Assembly (NCBI GenBank): GCA_014529385.2
Contig: CM043953.1
Coordinates: forward strand, 82,685,838 to 82,749,837
DNA: 64,000 nucleotides
Direction of reading: 5' to 3'
From: Adiantum capillus-veneris
Taxonomy: Eukaryota; Streptophyta; Polypodiopsida; Polypodiales; Pteridaceae
Under the pieces are notes generated by a model, which was not told the DNA's origin, made no database searches, and saw only the letters and a list, made by a program, of their open reading frames with translations. Position 1 is the first letter of the stretch. Each line of letters begins with the position of its first letter. Positions 54,170-64,000 of this stretch are shown here, in pieces. The position numbers and the translations under genes were made by a program.

Positions 54170-55071
54170 ATGCCATGGGGTTGTTTTGCATACAGGGTTA
54201 TGCCATTAGGTCTCACAAATGCACCTGCCACATTCCAAAGATATGTCACATATGTTTTTCAACCGTTCTTTGGAACATCCATAAGAGTGTTCATTAATGA
54301 TTTTTGTATATATAGCTCCCGTATTTCATATTTAGAAAAGGTAACTGAAGGTTTGGCCAGGTTGCAGAGCCTAGGTGGGCAATTAAATGTGGATGAATGT
54401 CACATTGGGAAGGGTAAAGTCATTCTACTAGGCCATGAAATTTCAGCAAGAGGTATCAACGCCGACCCAAGTAAGGTGTCCGCACTCATAGCCCTACCTT
54501 CACCAACGACCACACGTCAACTGGTCTCTGTTCTACAGAAGGTGAGGTACTTAAGTAGATTCATACATCTACTATCACAACTTGTTCTACCACTGCAACA
54601 ACTCACTCAAAGATCAACTTTCACTTGGGACGAGGAAAGCGAACATCACTACAACAAGGTAAAGGAGGTCTTAGCCACTCTGCCAACTATCTCACCACCT
54701 AAGTGGGATGAAAAATTCTATGTCACCTCAAGTGTTGGTGATGACTCATTGGGGTCTGTGCTACTCCAAAAGGATACGACGACATCTTTCATGAGGCCAA
54801 TCTACTTCTCTAGTCGAATGATGACAGCAGGAGAGAAAGGTTTCACCCATGTGGAACACTTAGTCCTAGCTCTTAGATTTGCAACTACAAAGTTTAGGTC
54901 ATATTTGCTGCCTAAGCAATTTGTGATTCTAACCACGGATGAAATATTTCCCTATGTTGTACAACACATGGATGTGTCTGCTAGAATTACTAAATAGCTA
55001 GTTCGTCTGCAAGAGTTTGACTACACGGTACAGGTAGAAATCACGACAAGGGCAAGTTTGGGGTGGACTCA
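54170..55071 (+). pseudogene. RT palm, thumb and first RNase H of element E
   Basis: This continues RT after the 54151 stop: VMPLGLTNAPATFQR near 54200, then the catalytic box FIND at 54290-54301, where Asn replaces the first Asp. LLGHEISARGINADPSKV and QKVRYLSRFIHLLSQLV mark the thumb. RNase H begins at FTWDEESEHHYN and shows MRPIYFSSRMM and KGFTHVEHLVLALRFA, up to a stop at 54995-54997 and a little beyond (LVRLQEFDYTVQV). Active-site loss and two stops make it inactive. Confidence 0.9.
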
Positions 55072-55343
55072 TGACCTACCAAGTCTTTGAAAGGAAGGAG
55101 AAGCAATCTAAGGAAGGAGAAGTCCGATTATCTCCAGTACCACCAATGGTAGAAGGAGCATACTCTCTCTACTTTGATGGAGCCTACAAGCGAGCGTCTG
55201 ACAAAGCGGCTGCAGGCATAGCGGTCTTTGATGACAAAGGTATTTTCGTTGGGCCAATTGTTAGATTCACATTCGAACAATGAAGCTGAGTATGCAGCAC
55301 TAACCAAAGGTCTACAATGGTGCGTCTCACAAGGTGTACAACG

Positions 55344-56061
55344 TGTTAGGAAATAAGACGTAGCTAAATAGATAATTGAGTAGATTACTTAATGGAAAGA
55401 GACAGATTTACATACACGAGATTATAGAGTAGAGAGAGAGAGAGAGAGTACACATGATATACATGGTTCACCCAATGTGGGCTACGTCCACGGGAAAGCA
55501 GCCACTCAATGGCTTTAGTACTTCAAAACAAGAAGTAGTTTACAAAGGGATTATACCCTTAATGGAGCTCGCGCCTTGCTTCACTCTCACCACCTCACAC
55601 TCACCTTGTTGCATCAACTTCACACTATGAAATGTGTGTAGAAATGGCCTCCTTTTATAGGCCAAAAGGGTTGCCCTCTCTTATGAGAGACAGCCATGTG
55701 TAGCCGCCCTTGTGCGAATAAGTCCAAATTGGACCCTCCAATCCGCCCATGTGTGGCTGCCCTTGAGAAGACAAGTCCGCTTTTAAATTCGGCCACCGGC
55801 CACCGGCCATTGACTTCCGACCACTTTCCGGCCGCCGTCCGGCCATAATATTTCGACGAAAAGAAAAATTCCCGCAAAAAAAAAATTCCCTCTACCCCGG
55901 AGGCTTCTAAAGTTGCCCCTGATTCTTGTCCGTGAAAGTTTTGGTTTCCGGTGAGTGATTTTCCTTCACGCACGATGGCTTCTCCTCATAATGGGGGCCT
56001 TACAAATGTGCGCTTTTACCACAGAAAATTACAAGGGTAAATCAAGGCTCCATACTTAACA
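55344..56061 (-). repeat. 3' LTR of copia B' (718 bp, left copy)
   Basis: On the plus strand it starts TGTTAGGAAATAAGACG and ends ATACTTAACA. A GA microsatellite lies near 55434-55448. A stretch duplicated in the other LTR (ACCGGCCACCGG near 60400) is shorter here. Confidence 0.95.
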
Positions 56062-56072
56062 ATCTCCCACTT
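56062..56072 (-). promoter_or_regulatory. polypurine tract of copia B'
   Basis: The reverse complement AAGTGGGAGAT directly abuts the 3' LTR. Confidence 0.88.
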
Positions 56073-56121
56073 GGAGACTGATCTCCAAACCAAACCTGTG
56101 ACTGCTTTCCATTCTGGCTTC

Positions 56122-57333
56122 TTATCCTTGAATGCCGAGTGAAGATGAGCAAAAGCTCAACTTCTCCTTGTTGACCACCTTTGTAAACATGTCTATCGGA
56201 TTTTCACTTGTATGCACCTTTCCTAGCTTTAGTTGTCCCTCTTCCAAAAGAGTGCGTATGAAGTGATATCTCACCTCAATGTGCTTTGTCCTTGAATGAA
56301 AGGCTGAGTTCTTCGCAAGATGGATAGCGCTTTGGCTATCACTGTACAAGACACAATTGTCTTGTTTGAATCCAAGCTCTTCTAAGAATCTGTAAAGCCA
56401 CATAATTTCTTTGCTTGCCTCCGTCATTGCTACATACTCTGCTTCTGTGGTAGAAAGTGAAACCACTTTCTACAGCTTTGAAGCCCAGCTTACTGCTGTG
56501 CCTCCAACCGTGAACACATAGCCAGTAGTGCTCCTTTGAGTATCTTTGTCACCTGCCATATCTGCATCAGCATACCCTTCTAGAAAAATATGAGTTCCTC
56601 CAAAATACAAAGCATTTGTTGTTGTCCCTTTTAGATACCTAAGTATCCACTTCACAGCTTGCCAATGCTCTTTACCTGGGTTGTCCATGAACCTACTCAC
56701 AACTCCCACTGCATGTGCAATGTCTGGCCTTGTCCAGACCATAGCATACATTAGAGAACCTACCACTGCAGCATATGGAACTTTAGACATATAGGCTATC
56801 TCCTCTTGTGTCTTTGGACACATATCCTTCGTTAGTTTAAAATGACCAACCAAAGGTGTAGAAACTGGTTTTGCATTTTGCATTGCAAACCTTTCTAGTA
56901 CCTTCTTGATGTAATCTTCTTGAGATAGCTTTATTGTCTTCTTCGTCCTGTCCCTTGATATTTTCATACCAAGTATCCTCTTTGTAGCACCTAAATCTTT
57001 CATTGAAAAAGATTTGGACAACTCCTCTTTTAGGTCTTTGATGTCCTGCATGTTAGCACTTGCAATCAACATGTCATCAACATACAACATTAGGATGATG
57101 AATTTCCCATCTCCCAAATTCTTCGTGTAGACGAAGTGATCCGAGTTGCATCTTGTGAATCCATGATCCAACATCCATCGATCAAACTTCAAGTACCATT
57201 GTCTTGATGCTTGCTTTAAACCATACAAGCTCTTGTTTAATCTGCAAACCATTTTCTCCTTACCTTTTACTTCATACCCCTTTGGTTGAAGCATGTAGAT
57301 TTCCTCCTCTAAGTCACCGTGAGGGAATGCCAT
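56122..57333 (-). pseudogene. RT and RNase H of copia B', one stop and a 5' deletion
   Basis: RT continues from [19 protein letters not shown] through LYGLKQASRQWYLKFD, the intact box YVDDMLIAS near 57090 and TRPDIAHAVGVVSRFM. RNase H follows: LEGYADADMAGD, RRSTTGYVF-type sequence, then after a stop at 56470-56472 SLSTTEAEYVAMTEASKE and HIEVRYHFIRTLLEEG, ending at 56122. Upstream, about 145 bp encoding RT fingers are missing at about 57342 compared with element B, which also shifts the frame from gag-pol. Confidence 0.93.
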
Positions 57334-57335
57334 AT

Positions 57336-59849
57336 TTACATCCCACCTTCTTCTTCATTTAGCTTGTACACCCATTTGTTTTGAAGTGCCCGCTTACCTT
57401 TAGGCAACTCAACCAACTCCCATGTTTGGTTGCGAAGTAGTGAGTCCATCTCCACTTGCATGCTCTTCGTCCATTCTTCTTTGGATTCATGTTGCATAGC
57501 TTCTTCATATGATTCCGGCTCTCCAGAATCTGAGATGAAGAGATGGTTCAAGGAAGGAACAAACCTTTCTGGAGGTCTACTTGCTCTTGTAGATCTTTGG
57601 GGAATAGGTTGAGGCTCCTCATTTGGTTGACGTAGTTGCACATTGTCACCGTTTGCAGTCCTTGAGTCTTCACCGTCCTCAAGCTCCATGTACTCATCAC
57701 CTGTTTCTTTTGTTTGTTTTCTTTCCAAGTAATCTTTGTACATATTTTGTTCGTTAAAAATTACATCCCTACTCCTTAAGATTTTACCATCTTCAGGATT
57801 CCATAGGCGATACCCAAAGTCTCCTTCTCCATAGCCAATGAAGAAACACTTTTTGGACTTTGCATCTAACTTTGATCTTAGGCTTCTATCTATGTGCATG
57901 AAAGCCTCACACCCAAACACTTTGAGAAATGAATAATTCACCGGTTTACCTGTCCATGCCTTTTCTGGAACTCCCCTATCCAATGCCGTTGAGGGTGACC
58001 GATTGATTAAGTACACATACGTACTTACAGCTTCCGCCCAAAGCTCAAGCGATAGGCCTGCGTGTAGCCGCATGCTTCGTGCTCGTTCCATGATTGTCCT
58101 GTTCATCCTTTCCGAAATCCCATTTTGTTGAGGTGTCCTTGGGGTTGTCCTTTGCCTCCGAATGCCATTGCTAGCACAAAAGCTTTCAAAAGCTTGACTG
58201 CAATATTTGCCTCCATTGTCGGATCTGAGGCATTTAACCTTGGTACCTGTTTCATTCTCCACAAAGGCTTTCGACCTTTGAAATATGGAAAATACATTGG
58301 ATTTATTCTTCATGACATAAACCCATGTTTTTCTAGTCGCATCGTCTATGAATGTTACATAGTACAATGAGCCACCAAGTGATGGTGTACTTGCAGGACC
58401 CCAAACATCAGAATGAACCAACTCAAGTTTTTTATTTTTTCTTTCATTTCCTGATTTTTGAAATTTTACCCTCTTTTGTTTACCATAAACACAATCTTCA
58501 CAGAACTCTAATTCCACTTCTTTCAAACCGAGTAGAAGCTTCTTTGTTTGAAGGATTTGCATTCCTTTGGCACTCATATGCCCAAGTTGGTAGTGCCACA
58601 CCGCACTGTCAACTTCTGTAATTGCTGCACAACCTGAAGGTTGTGTGCTAACAGTACACAAGTAAAGTGTACCGACTTTTTCACCCTTGGCAACCACCAA
58701 AGATCCCTTTGAGATCTTCCACCGTTTGTTTCCGAATGCAATGTTGTGACCTTCATTGTCCAATTGTCCTGTAGAGATCAAATTTTTGCAAAGAGAAGGA
58801 ACATGCCTAACATCTTTAAGCTTCCATTCATTTTCGTTAGCAGTTTTGACAGAAATTGTACCTTTGCCGACAATCTCACAAGCTTCATCATCTCCCAAGT
58901 ATACATACCCAAAATTACCTTTGGTGTAGTCTTGGAAATGTTGCTTGTGTGGTGTCGCATGGAATGAAGCCCCGAAATCTACTATCCAGGAATTAGACAC
59001 ATTGTCTAATGAGAGAATTAGAGCATCTTGCTCTACTTTACCTGCCACATTGGCCTCCGATGTTGGCTTGTTGTCTTGAGACTCTGTCTCCTTCTTCTTC
59101 GTGGACCAGCAATCCTTCTTGACGTGGCCCTTCTTGCCGCAGTTCCAACATTCAAGAACTGACTTTGTGCGTGACTTGCTCCGCCTTGAGCGATCACGAC
59201 CCTTTTGGTTTTTGAACCTCTCCTTAAGCCTTCCTCTTGTTTCCACTGATAGTGCAGCACTTGATGATTCTTCTGTGCTTCTCCTTCGCACTTCCTCGCT
59301 TAGGAGAACACCCACAACATCATCAAACTTAAGAGTATTTGTGCCAGAGATAGAATTAATTACAGCCATCACAAGGATGTTCCAACTATCCGGTAGAGAT
59401 GATAGTATAAGGAGAGCTCGCACTTCGTCATCGAAATTGATTTTCACTAATCGAAGTTGACTTATGTTTGTGTTAAAGTCATTTAGGTGTTCTCCAACTG
59501 AACCATTCTCTGCCATCTTTAGATTGAACAAACGCTTCATAAGAAATACCTTATTGGATGCCGATGGTTTCTCGTAGAAGTCGTCAAGTGACTTCATCAA
59601 GTCCTCCGTGGTCTTCATCTCCGAAACATTGAAGGCCACCGTTGACGCCAAGCTTAACCGGATTGTTCCCAGTGCCTTTCGATCAAGGACAATCCATGCT
59701 TCATCTGCCATTGTTGCGGGCTTCTTCGCAAGACCGCCTAGTGGCAAATAGAGGTCCTTCTGGTAGAGATAGTCTTCAATCTGCATCTTCCAATGTTGGT
59801 AGTTTATGCCGTTGAACTTCTCAATCTTGAGCTTCCCTTCCTTTGCCAT
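57336..59849 (-). CDS. gag-protease-integrase polyprotein of copia B' (about 837 codons open)
   Basis: The start is taken as the ATG at 59847-59849 (MAKEGKLKIEKFNGINYQHW); the frame is open three codons upstream from a GTG. Gag runs to about residue 230, followed by the zinc knuckle CWNCGKKGHVKKDC (near 59150). The protease region reads WIVDFGASFHAT, with DFG where DSG is standard. Integrase has HYQLGHMSAKG and CEDCVYGKQ, then catalytic Asp in VHSDVWGP (near 58400), Asp in LRSDNGGKY (near 58220) and Glu in NGISERMNRT (near 58100), all present. The linker is acidic, and RT begins with KRALQNKWVYKL before the deletion near 57342. This is the longest intact frame in the window. Confidence 0.95.
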   Translation of the reverse strand: MAKEGKLKIEKFNGINYQHWKMQIEDYLYQKDLYLPLGGLAKKPATMADEAWIVLDRKALGTIRLSLASTVAFNVSEMKTTEDLMKSLDDFYEKPSASNKVFLMKRLFNLKMAENGSVGEHLNDFNTNISQLRLVKINFDDEVRALLILSSLPDSWNILVMAVINSISGTNTLKFDDVVGVLLSEEVRRRSTEESSSAALSVETRGRLKERFKNQKGRDRSRRSKSRTKSVLECWNCGKKGHVKKDCWSTKKKETESQDNKPTSEANVAGKVEQDALILSLDNVSNSWIVDFGASFHATPHKQHFQDYTKGNFGYVYLGDDEACEIVGKGTISVKTANENEWKLKDVRHVPSLCKNLISTGQLDNEGHNIAFGNKRWKISKGSLVVAKGEKVGTLYLCTVSTQPSGCAAITEVDSAVWHYQLGHMSAKGMQILQTKKLLLGLKEVELEFCEDCVYGKQKRVKFQKSGNERKNKKLELVHSDVWGPASTPSLGGSLYYVTFIDDATRKTWVYVMKNKSNVFSIFQRSKAFVENETGTKVKCLRSDNGGKYCSQAFESFCASNGIRRQRTTPRTPQQNGISERMNRTIMERARSMRLHAGLSLELWAEAVSTYVYLINRSPSTALDRGVPEKAWTGKPVNYSFLKVFGCEAFMHIDRSLRSKLDAKSKKCFFIGYGEGDFGYRLWNPEDGKILRSRDVIFNEQNMYKDYLERKQTKETGDEYMELEDGEDSRTANGDNVQLRQPNEEPQPIPQRSTRASRPPERFVPSLNHLFISDSGEPESYEEAMQHESKEEWTKSMQVEMDSLLRNQTWELVELPKGKRALQNKWVYKLNEEEGGM

Positions 59850-59910
59850 AACTCCCACTCAATTCAAGGAATTATTTCCTTGAGATAATTTAGCTACGAG
59901 CAAACCTTGC

Positions 59911-59920
59911 TCTAATACCA
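59911..59920 (-). promoter_or_regulatory. primer-binding site of copia B'
   Basis: The reverse complement reads TGGTATTAGA and continues GCAAGG. It is the initiator-Met site with one C-to-T change compared with element B. Confidence 0.9.
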
Positions 59921-59922
59921 GT

Positions 59923-60656
59923 TTTTAGGAAATAAAACGTAGCTAAATAGATAATTGAGTAGATTACTTAATGGAGAGAGGCAGATTTACATACACGAGA
60001 TTATAGAGTAGAGAGAGAGAGAGAGAGTACACACGATATATGTGGTTTACCCAATGTGGGCTACGTCCACGGGAAAGCAGCCAATCAATGGCTTTAGTAC
60101 TTCAAAACAAGAAGTAGTTTACAAAGGGATTACACCCTTAATGGAGCTCCCGCCTTGCTTCACTCTCACCACCTCACACTCACCTTGTTGCATCAACTTC
60201 ACACTATGAAATGTGTGTAGAAATGGCCTCCTTTTATAGTCCAAAAGGGTTGCCCTCTCTTATGAGAGACAGCCATGTGTAGCCGCCCTTGTGCGAATAG
60301 GCCAAATCGGACCCTCCAATCCGCCCATGTGTGGCCGCCCTTGAGAAGACAAGTCCGCTTTTGAATTCGGCCACCGGCCACCGGCCATTGACTTCCGACC
60401 ACCGGCCACCGGACATTGACTTCCGACCACTTTCCGGCCGCCGTCCGGCCATAATGTTCCGGCGAAAAAAATAGTCTCGGGGGCCTCCGCCCCCGAGGCC
60501 TTTAAAGTTGCCCCTGATTCTTGTCCGTGAAAATTTTGGTTTCCAGTGAAGGATTTTCCTTCACGCACGATGGCTTCTTTTCATAATGGGAGCCTTACAA
60601 ATGTGCGCTTTTACCACAGAAAATTACAAGGATAAATCAAGGCTCCATACTTAACA
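59923..60656 (-). repeat. 5' LTR of copia B' (734 bp, right copy)
   Basis: On the plus strand it begins TTTTAGGAAATAAAACG (the terminal TG has become TT) and ends ATACTTAACA. Confidence 0.95.
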
Positions 60657-61025
60657 CAACACCTTAATGTATTTGGGGATGCTCTACTTTTGGTAAGGCA
60701 AGTAAATGGAGCATGGACATGCAAGAATCTTAGTTTAAGGACTCACTTAAGTGGTGTAAAAACCTTGTTGGGTAAGTTTGAAGAAGTTCAAATACACCAT
60801 ATCTCAAGGGCTCAAAACCAAGAAGCAGATGCCCTAGCAAGTGAAAGACTACAGGAAGTGGTGGTTGGAGCAATAAAGCTAAAGCTCCCTCTATTTCAAG
60901 GTAGTGATGCCTTGCCTGACATCATGCATTTTTTGGAAACAGGAGAATTCCCATCAGATTTAACAAAGGGACAGAAGCAATGACTGACGCGGAAGGCCAC
61001 AAGGTATCGACTCATCAATGACGGT

Positions 61026-62249
61026 TTGTACTGTAAGAGTAAGGACCAAATACTCAGGAAGGTCCCTCTCTCTCAGGAAATCACGGGAGTAATTTCTAGT
61101 TGTCATGACGGGGTTTGTGGTGGTCACTTTGCCCTAGACATAACAAGTAGGAAAATCTTGCAGGCAGGCTTCATATGGCCTAGCCTCAACCGTGATGTAC
61201 ACCACTGGTGCAAAACGTGTAAGTTGTGTCAAAAGGCCGGCACTAGGTCACTTATGCCTGAACCACAGACACCTATTCTCTCACATGGCCCATTTGAAAA
61301 ATGGGGTATCGATGCCATTGGGCCATTACCTAGGGCCAACTCCGGAAAATTCGACATTATCATGGGGGTCGACTACATGACTAGATGGGCAGAGGCTACA
61401 ACCACCACTAGAATCACAGCGGTAGAGGTAGCTAAATTTATCTACGAGCACATATGCTGTAGGTTTGGCACACCTTTAGAGATCATCTCTGATAGAGGGC
61501 CAAGTTTCAGAGCAGACTTGGTAGGAGAATTAATGCAGAAGCTGGGCATTACAAGGAGGCACTCTTCACCATATTACCCTCAATGTAATGGCCTAGTTGA
61601 AAAGGTAAATGGAATGGTTTCTAAAATTATTACCAAGCAGGTAAACAATCATCCTGGAGACTGGGATAAGTATCTACTACCAGCTTTATGGGCCTACAGA
61701 ACTTCATTTTGTACATCCTTGGGATTCACACCGTATCATCTAGTATTTGGTAAGGAAGCAATCTTGCCCATTGAAGTGCAACTACAAAGTCTCAGAGTAA
61801 TAGCAAGCCAGCTTCAACAGCCCAGCATGCATTTGAGAGATCACATCATCAACTTGGAAAGACTGCAGCTGGACAGAGAAGAAGCAATAAATTATTATGC
61901 AGCACAAGCAGAGCATAGACGGCTTAGCTTTAACGAGCATCTCCAGAAAAAAGAATTGAAGAAAGGAATGTTGGTGCTCCGCTACGACAATCGCTTCGAC
62001 ACGCGCAAGGATAAGAAACTCCTACTCCGATGGGAAGGTCCTTTCATCGTCAGGAAAAAGTATGCCAATGGAAGCTACCAGCTTATGGAGGCTGATGGAA
62101 AACTTCATAAAACGAGGGTAACTGGTTGGCGACTTAAACCTTATTTTCTTCGATTTGACCAGGCTCCACCTATTCACATTCCAGATGAGGACACACCATC
62201 AGCCGCCACCTCCGACGATAATGATCAAACAGATGAGCTAGAGACATGA
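61026..62249 (+). CDS. integrase of element E (intact frame, 407 codons)
   Basis: The zinc-binding region has His in CHDGVCGGHFALD and Cys in WCKTCKLCQKAG near 61215. The DDE core is complete: first Asp in WGIDAIGPLP near 61310, second Asp in IISDRGPSFRADL near 61490, and Glu in CNGLVEKVNGM near 61600. The C-terminal segment LLRWEGPFIVRKKYANGSYQ near 62030 is the usual DNA-binding fold of gypsy integrases, and the protein ends shortly before the purine tract. The frame likely began upstream as part of pol (the 60690-60983 frame holds the end of aRNH). It would insert element DNA into the genome. All three catalytic residues are present, unlike the other gypsy integrases here. Confidence 0.95.
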   Translation: MYCKSKDQILRKVPLSQEITGVISSCHDGVCGGHFALDITSRKILQAGFIWPSLNRDVHHWCKTCKLCQKAGTRSLMPEPQTPILSHGPFEKWGIDAIGPLPRANSGKFDIIMGVDYMTRWAEATTTTRITAVEVAKFIYEHICCRFGTPLEIISDRGPSFRADLVGELMQKLGITRRHSSPYYPQCNGLVEKVNGMVSKIITKQVNNHPGDWDKYLLPALWAYRTSFCTSLGFTPYHLVFGKEAILPIEVQLQSLRVIASQLQQPSMHLRDHIINLERLQLDREEAINYYAAQAEHRRLSFNEHLQKKELKKGMLVLRYDNRFDTRKDKKLLLRWEGPFIVRKKYANGSYQLMEADGKLHKTRVTGWRLKPYFLRFDQAPPIHIPDEDTPSAATSDDNDQTDELET

Positions 62250-62261
62250 ATGCCTCTAGCC

Positions 62262-62277
62262 AAAAGAGGAGGGCTAA
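62262..62277 (+). promoter_or_regulatory. polypurine tract of element E
   Basis: AAAAGAGGAGGGCTAA directly precedes the 3' LTR start TGATGGG. Confidence 0.88.
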
Positions 62278-63596
62278 TGATGGGAGACTTTTCACAAGCA
62301 AAGCTCCCATACCCCTCTTCTCTCGTCCCCACCCCATGAAAACCCCCTCTTAGGGAGGGAGTGATAAAAGGCATTGGAAAAAGTAAGAAAAAATAAAGTA
62401 TGATTATGTAAATATATGAGAAAGGTAAAATAGGCCACCTCATGCCTGCGCGGCAACCCATCCCCACCTTGCCTCCTTTTTCTTCATTGTTGCCCCGCCA
62501 TGTGTCCCTTTTCCTCTCCTCCACTCAAAAGGTCAACCTCCTCTCTCTTCCCCTTGTCCTTTCTCCTTTCTCTCTCCCCTCAAGCTACCCACCTCTCACC
62601 AATAATGCATTCTAACTCACCAATAATGCACCCTAACTCACATGCAACTTACCCTATCTTCCAAAATAGTATACCCCACCCCCCCTTTCTCTCCCCTATC
62701 ATATCCCATGACCCAAATACCCCCCTCTCTCTCTAATGGGCGCCATGTCTCTTGTCTTGTAGCTAAATAACCTCCCCCACACTCACACACACTCAGTTTC
62801 ATTGAAAAAGGTGCCCACAGACCCATCCCCACCCGGTGGTTACCTGATTTTTCTTGTGTTCACACACATCTGCACACAGATTCACCTCTGAACACACTCC
62901 CCTCTCTCCCCTCTTGTAATTACTTTAGTCTCCATGTCACCTCTCACTTTTTTTCATCAACCCATCTCTCTCTCTTAGTCTCTCTCTCATGAGACTGCTG
63001 TTCTGGCACATATACACACAGCCAGACAAGTGGGGCCCACAGTCACATGGCCTATGTAGATAATGATTTCTTCATTTCTAAATTCTATAATTTCTCCCCC
63101 CTCCTCCCCTATATAAAGAGGGGTCACCATCACACTAAAGATACACACACCATCACCAAAGAGTACACTATGCACTGTGTGTGCCTAGTGCACACACACA
63201 CACACACCCACACCATCACCATCACCGCAATCACCATGCTCGTCTTAAGCATGACCTCTACACCCTTGGGCTATGGAAGATAAAGGGAAACTAAATGAAG
63301 GATGATGGTCGTAACCCTCGTGCGAGTCTTCGCCATCAACTCCCACCTATCCGCCATGTGCTCTACCACGCTCTCCCTTCTCATTCCCCTACCCTATGCT
63401 CCCCATTTCATCGCCTTTTTCTCTAAATAAATTTTGAGGTTTTGTGAGTATGTTTTCTTGCAATGTTTTGCTCATGTGAGGTGTGCGGAATCGCCACCTA
63501 GTCTTGTTTTTGGAGTGAGCTTGTGTATGTGTGAAGGGTGTGCGGATTCGCCATCCTTTTGTGGTGCCTAAGTACTAAGCCGCTATACCCCCTCCC

Positions 63597-63660
<64 letters not shown>

Positions 63661-63869
63661 GATCTCATTCCCTTTCCTCTTCATGATTGCTCCCAAGCAT
63701 CCATCTCTCTTGGATGAAAACTTTGTTATGGTGGTGTGTTGTTTGCGTCCTAGCCGCTGAAGCTAGGTGGTGCCCCCTGTTTGCTTTACCATAACAGGCT
63801 CGAGGCGCGCCATTTGGTTTCCGGTGTTTTAGAGGCCGTCGGGGTTCGGGGTTCGCTTTGCTCCCGTCA
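62278..63869 (+). repeat. 3' LTR of element E (1592 bp)
   Basis: It matches 49266-50827 with few substitutions. The CT tract is longer (about 63600-63655). It ends CTCCCGTCA, then GTGT. Confidence 0.95.
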
Positions 63870-64000
63870 GTGTTTTTTTAAGCACTGGATCACAAATCCA
63901 AATGCCTACACTATTCACACCCTTGAAGAGTGGATGATGTGGGTTTTACTTTCAAGGCAAGCAAACATCCTCGTTGTTTCTTCTCTTTGTTTGTTTTGCG
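63870..64000 (-). other. continuation of element H beyond insertion E
   Basis: These 131 bases follow the duplicated AGTGT and should be the continuation of H's leader. No gene or LTR is recognised in them. Confidence 0.5.

Larger units (their letters stand above)
55344..60656 (-). mobile_element. Ty1/copia element B' (minus), best copy of family B
   Basis: LTRs of 718 bp (55344-56061) and 734 bp (59923-60656) flank a coding interior with the initiator-Met primer site and a purine tract. The target duplication is CAACG (55339-55343) and CAACA (60657-60661), differing at one base. It splits the second RNase H of element E. Same family as element B, and also lying in a gypsy element with an E-type primer site. 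Confidence 0.96.
55074..60983 (+). pseudogene. second RNase H (aRNH) of element E, split by copia B'
   Basis: Upstream of the insertion: AYSLYFDGAYKRASDKAA near 55155, followed in a shifted frame by NNEAEYAALTKGLQW near 55278. Downstream of the insertion: LNVFGDALLLVRQVNGAW near 60667 and RAQNQEADALASERL near 60810. The Asp, Glu and Asp residues expected in the RNase H fold can be placed. This second RNase H after the RT-linked one is typical of the Tat group. Bases 55344-60661 belong to copia B' and one copy of its target duplication. A frameshift lies near 55270. Confidence 0.88.
49266..63869 (+). mobile_element. Tat-like Ty3/gypsy element E, inserted in the leader of H
   Basis: LTRs of 1,562 and 1,592 bp, starting TGATGGG and ending CCCGTAA or CCCGTCA, flank gag, protease, RT, RNase H, an additional RNase H, and integrase on the plus strand. 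AGTGT occurs at both outer edges (49261-49265, and 63869-63873 if the terminal A is shared). The second RNase H after the first is a hallmark of the Tat group. The element is split in that second RNase H by copia B'. The LTRs are nearly identical apart from microsatellite length, so the insertion is comparatively young. Confidence 0.95.
38206..64000 (-). mobile_element. Ty3/gypsy element H (minus), interrupted by element E
   Basis: Minus-strand coding runs from an N-terminal region near 47823 through gag, protease, RT, RNase H and integrase to about 39515, and then through further coding to 38340. Integrase after RT places it with Ty3/gypsy. The purine tract near 38216-38229 marks the 3' end. 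The leader (47824-49265) is interrupted by element E and resumes at 63870, so H's 5' LTR must lie beyond the right edge. Coding is split by many stops and frameshifts. Lineage not assigned. Confidence 0.8.

Noticed and set aside
23028-54301. FIND as a genuine alternative RT catalytic box
   Set aside because: Both catalytic Asp residues are required in known RTs and all affected genes carry other disabling lesions, so mutation is simpler.

Overview
The window looks like nuclear DNA of a vascular plant with a large, repeat-rich genome. It is built almost entirely of nested LTR retrotransposons of the Ty1/copia and Ty3/gypsy types. I see no host gene, rRNA, tRNA or CRISPR array. The copia elements carry the plant initiator-Met tRNA primer site (TGGTATCAGAGC). 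One gypsy element has the extra RNase H of the plant Tat group. Another gypsy element has a C-x2-C-x4-H-x4-C knuckle beginning CIWC and a DHG protease, a combination I associate with bryophytes, lycophytes, ferns or gymnosperms rather than with familiar angiosperm families. I cannot name the species, and a gymnosperm or fern is only a guess.

Layout from left to right. Element B is a minus-strand copia element that runs from beyond the left edge to 17629. Three later elements interrupt it: the 3' end of a short-LTR plus-strand copia (A1, 1-1163); a non-autonomous element with LTRs of about 2 kb and unrecognised ORFs (F, 4063-10682); and a decayed plus-strand copia (A3, 11678-17365) sitting inside B's own 5' LTR with an exact 5-bp target duplication. 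B lies in the left LTR of element D (17630-31035, minus strand), which keeps a gag remnant but no pol. D is also interrupted by a full-length but broken gypsy element (C, 18340-27991, minus), whose integrase holds a 246-bp DNA insertion flanked by an 8-bp duplication.

From 31478 to about 36.6 kb lies element G (minus): an LTR with a purine tract, then one very long broken reading frame (32039-35605) of unknown function with no recognisable gag or pol. From about 38.2 kb to beyond the right edge lies element H (minus), a decayed gypsy element with gag, protease, RT, RNase H and integrase plus extra coding sequence after integrase. The leaders of G and H share a recurring palindrome, AGTCTATCGCGATAGACT, not seen in the other elements. 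H's leader is interrupted by a Tat-like gypsy element (E, 49266-63869, plus), whose RNase H is in turn split by a second copy of family B (B', 55344-60656, minus).

No element here looks capable of autonomous movement. Every pol has frameshifts, stops or lost catalytic residues, and all three gypsy RTs have lost the first Asp of the YxDD box. A recurring theme is that elements without pol share signals with neighbouring elements that have pol: F with C (primer-site region), D with E (primer site), and G with H (leader palindromes). All calls rest on reading the sequence; no database search was possible.
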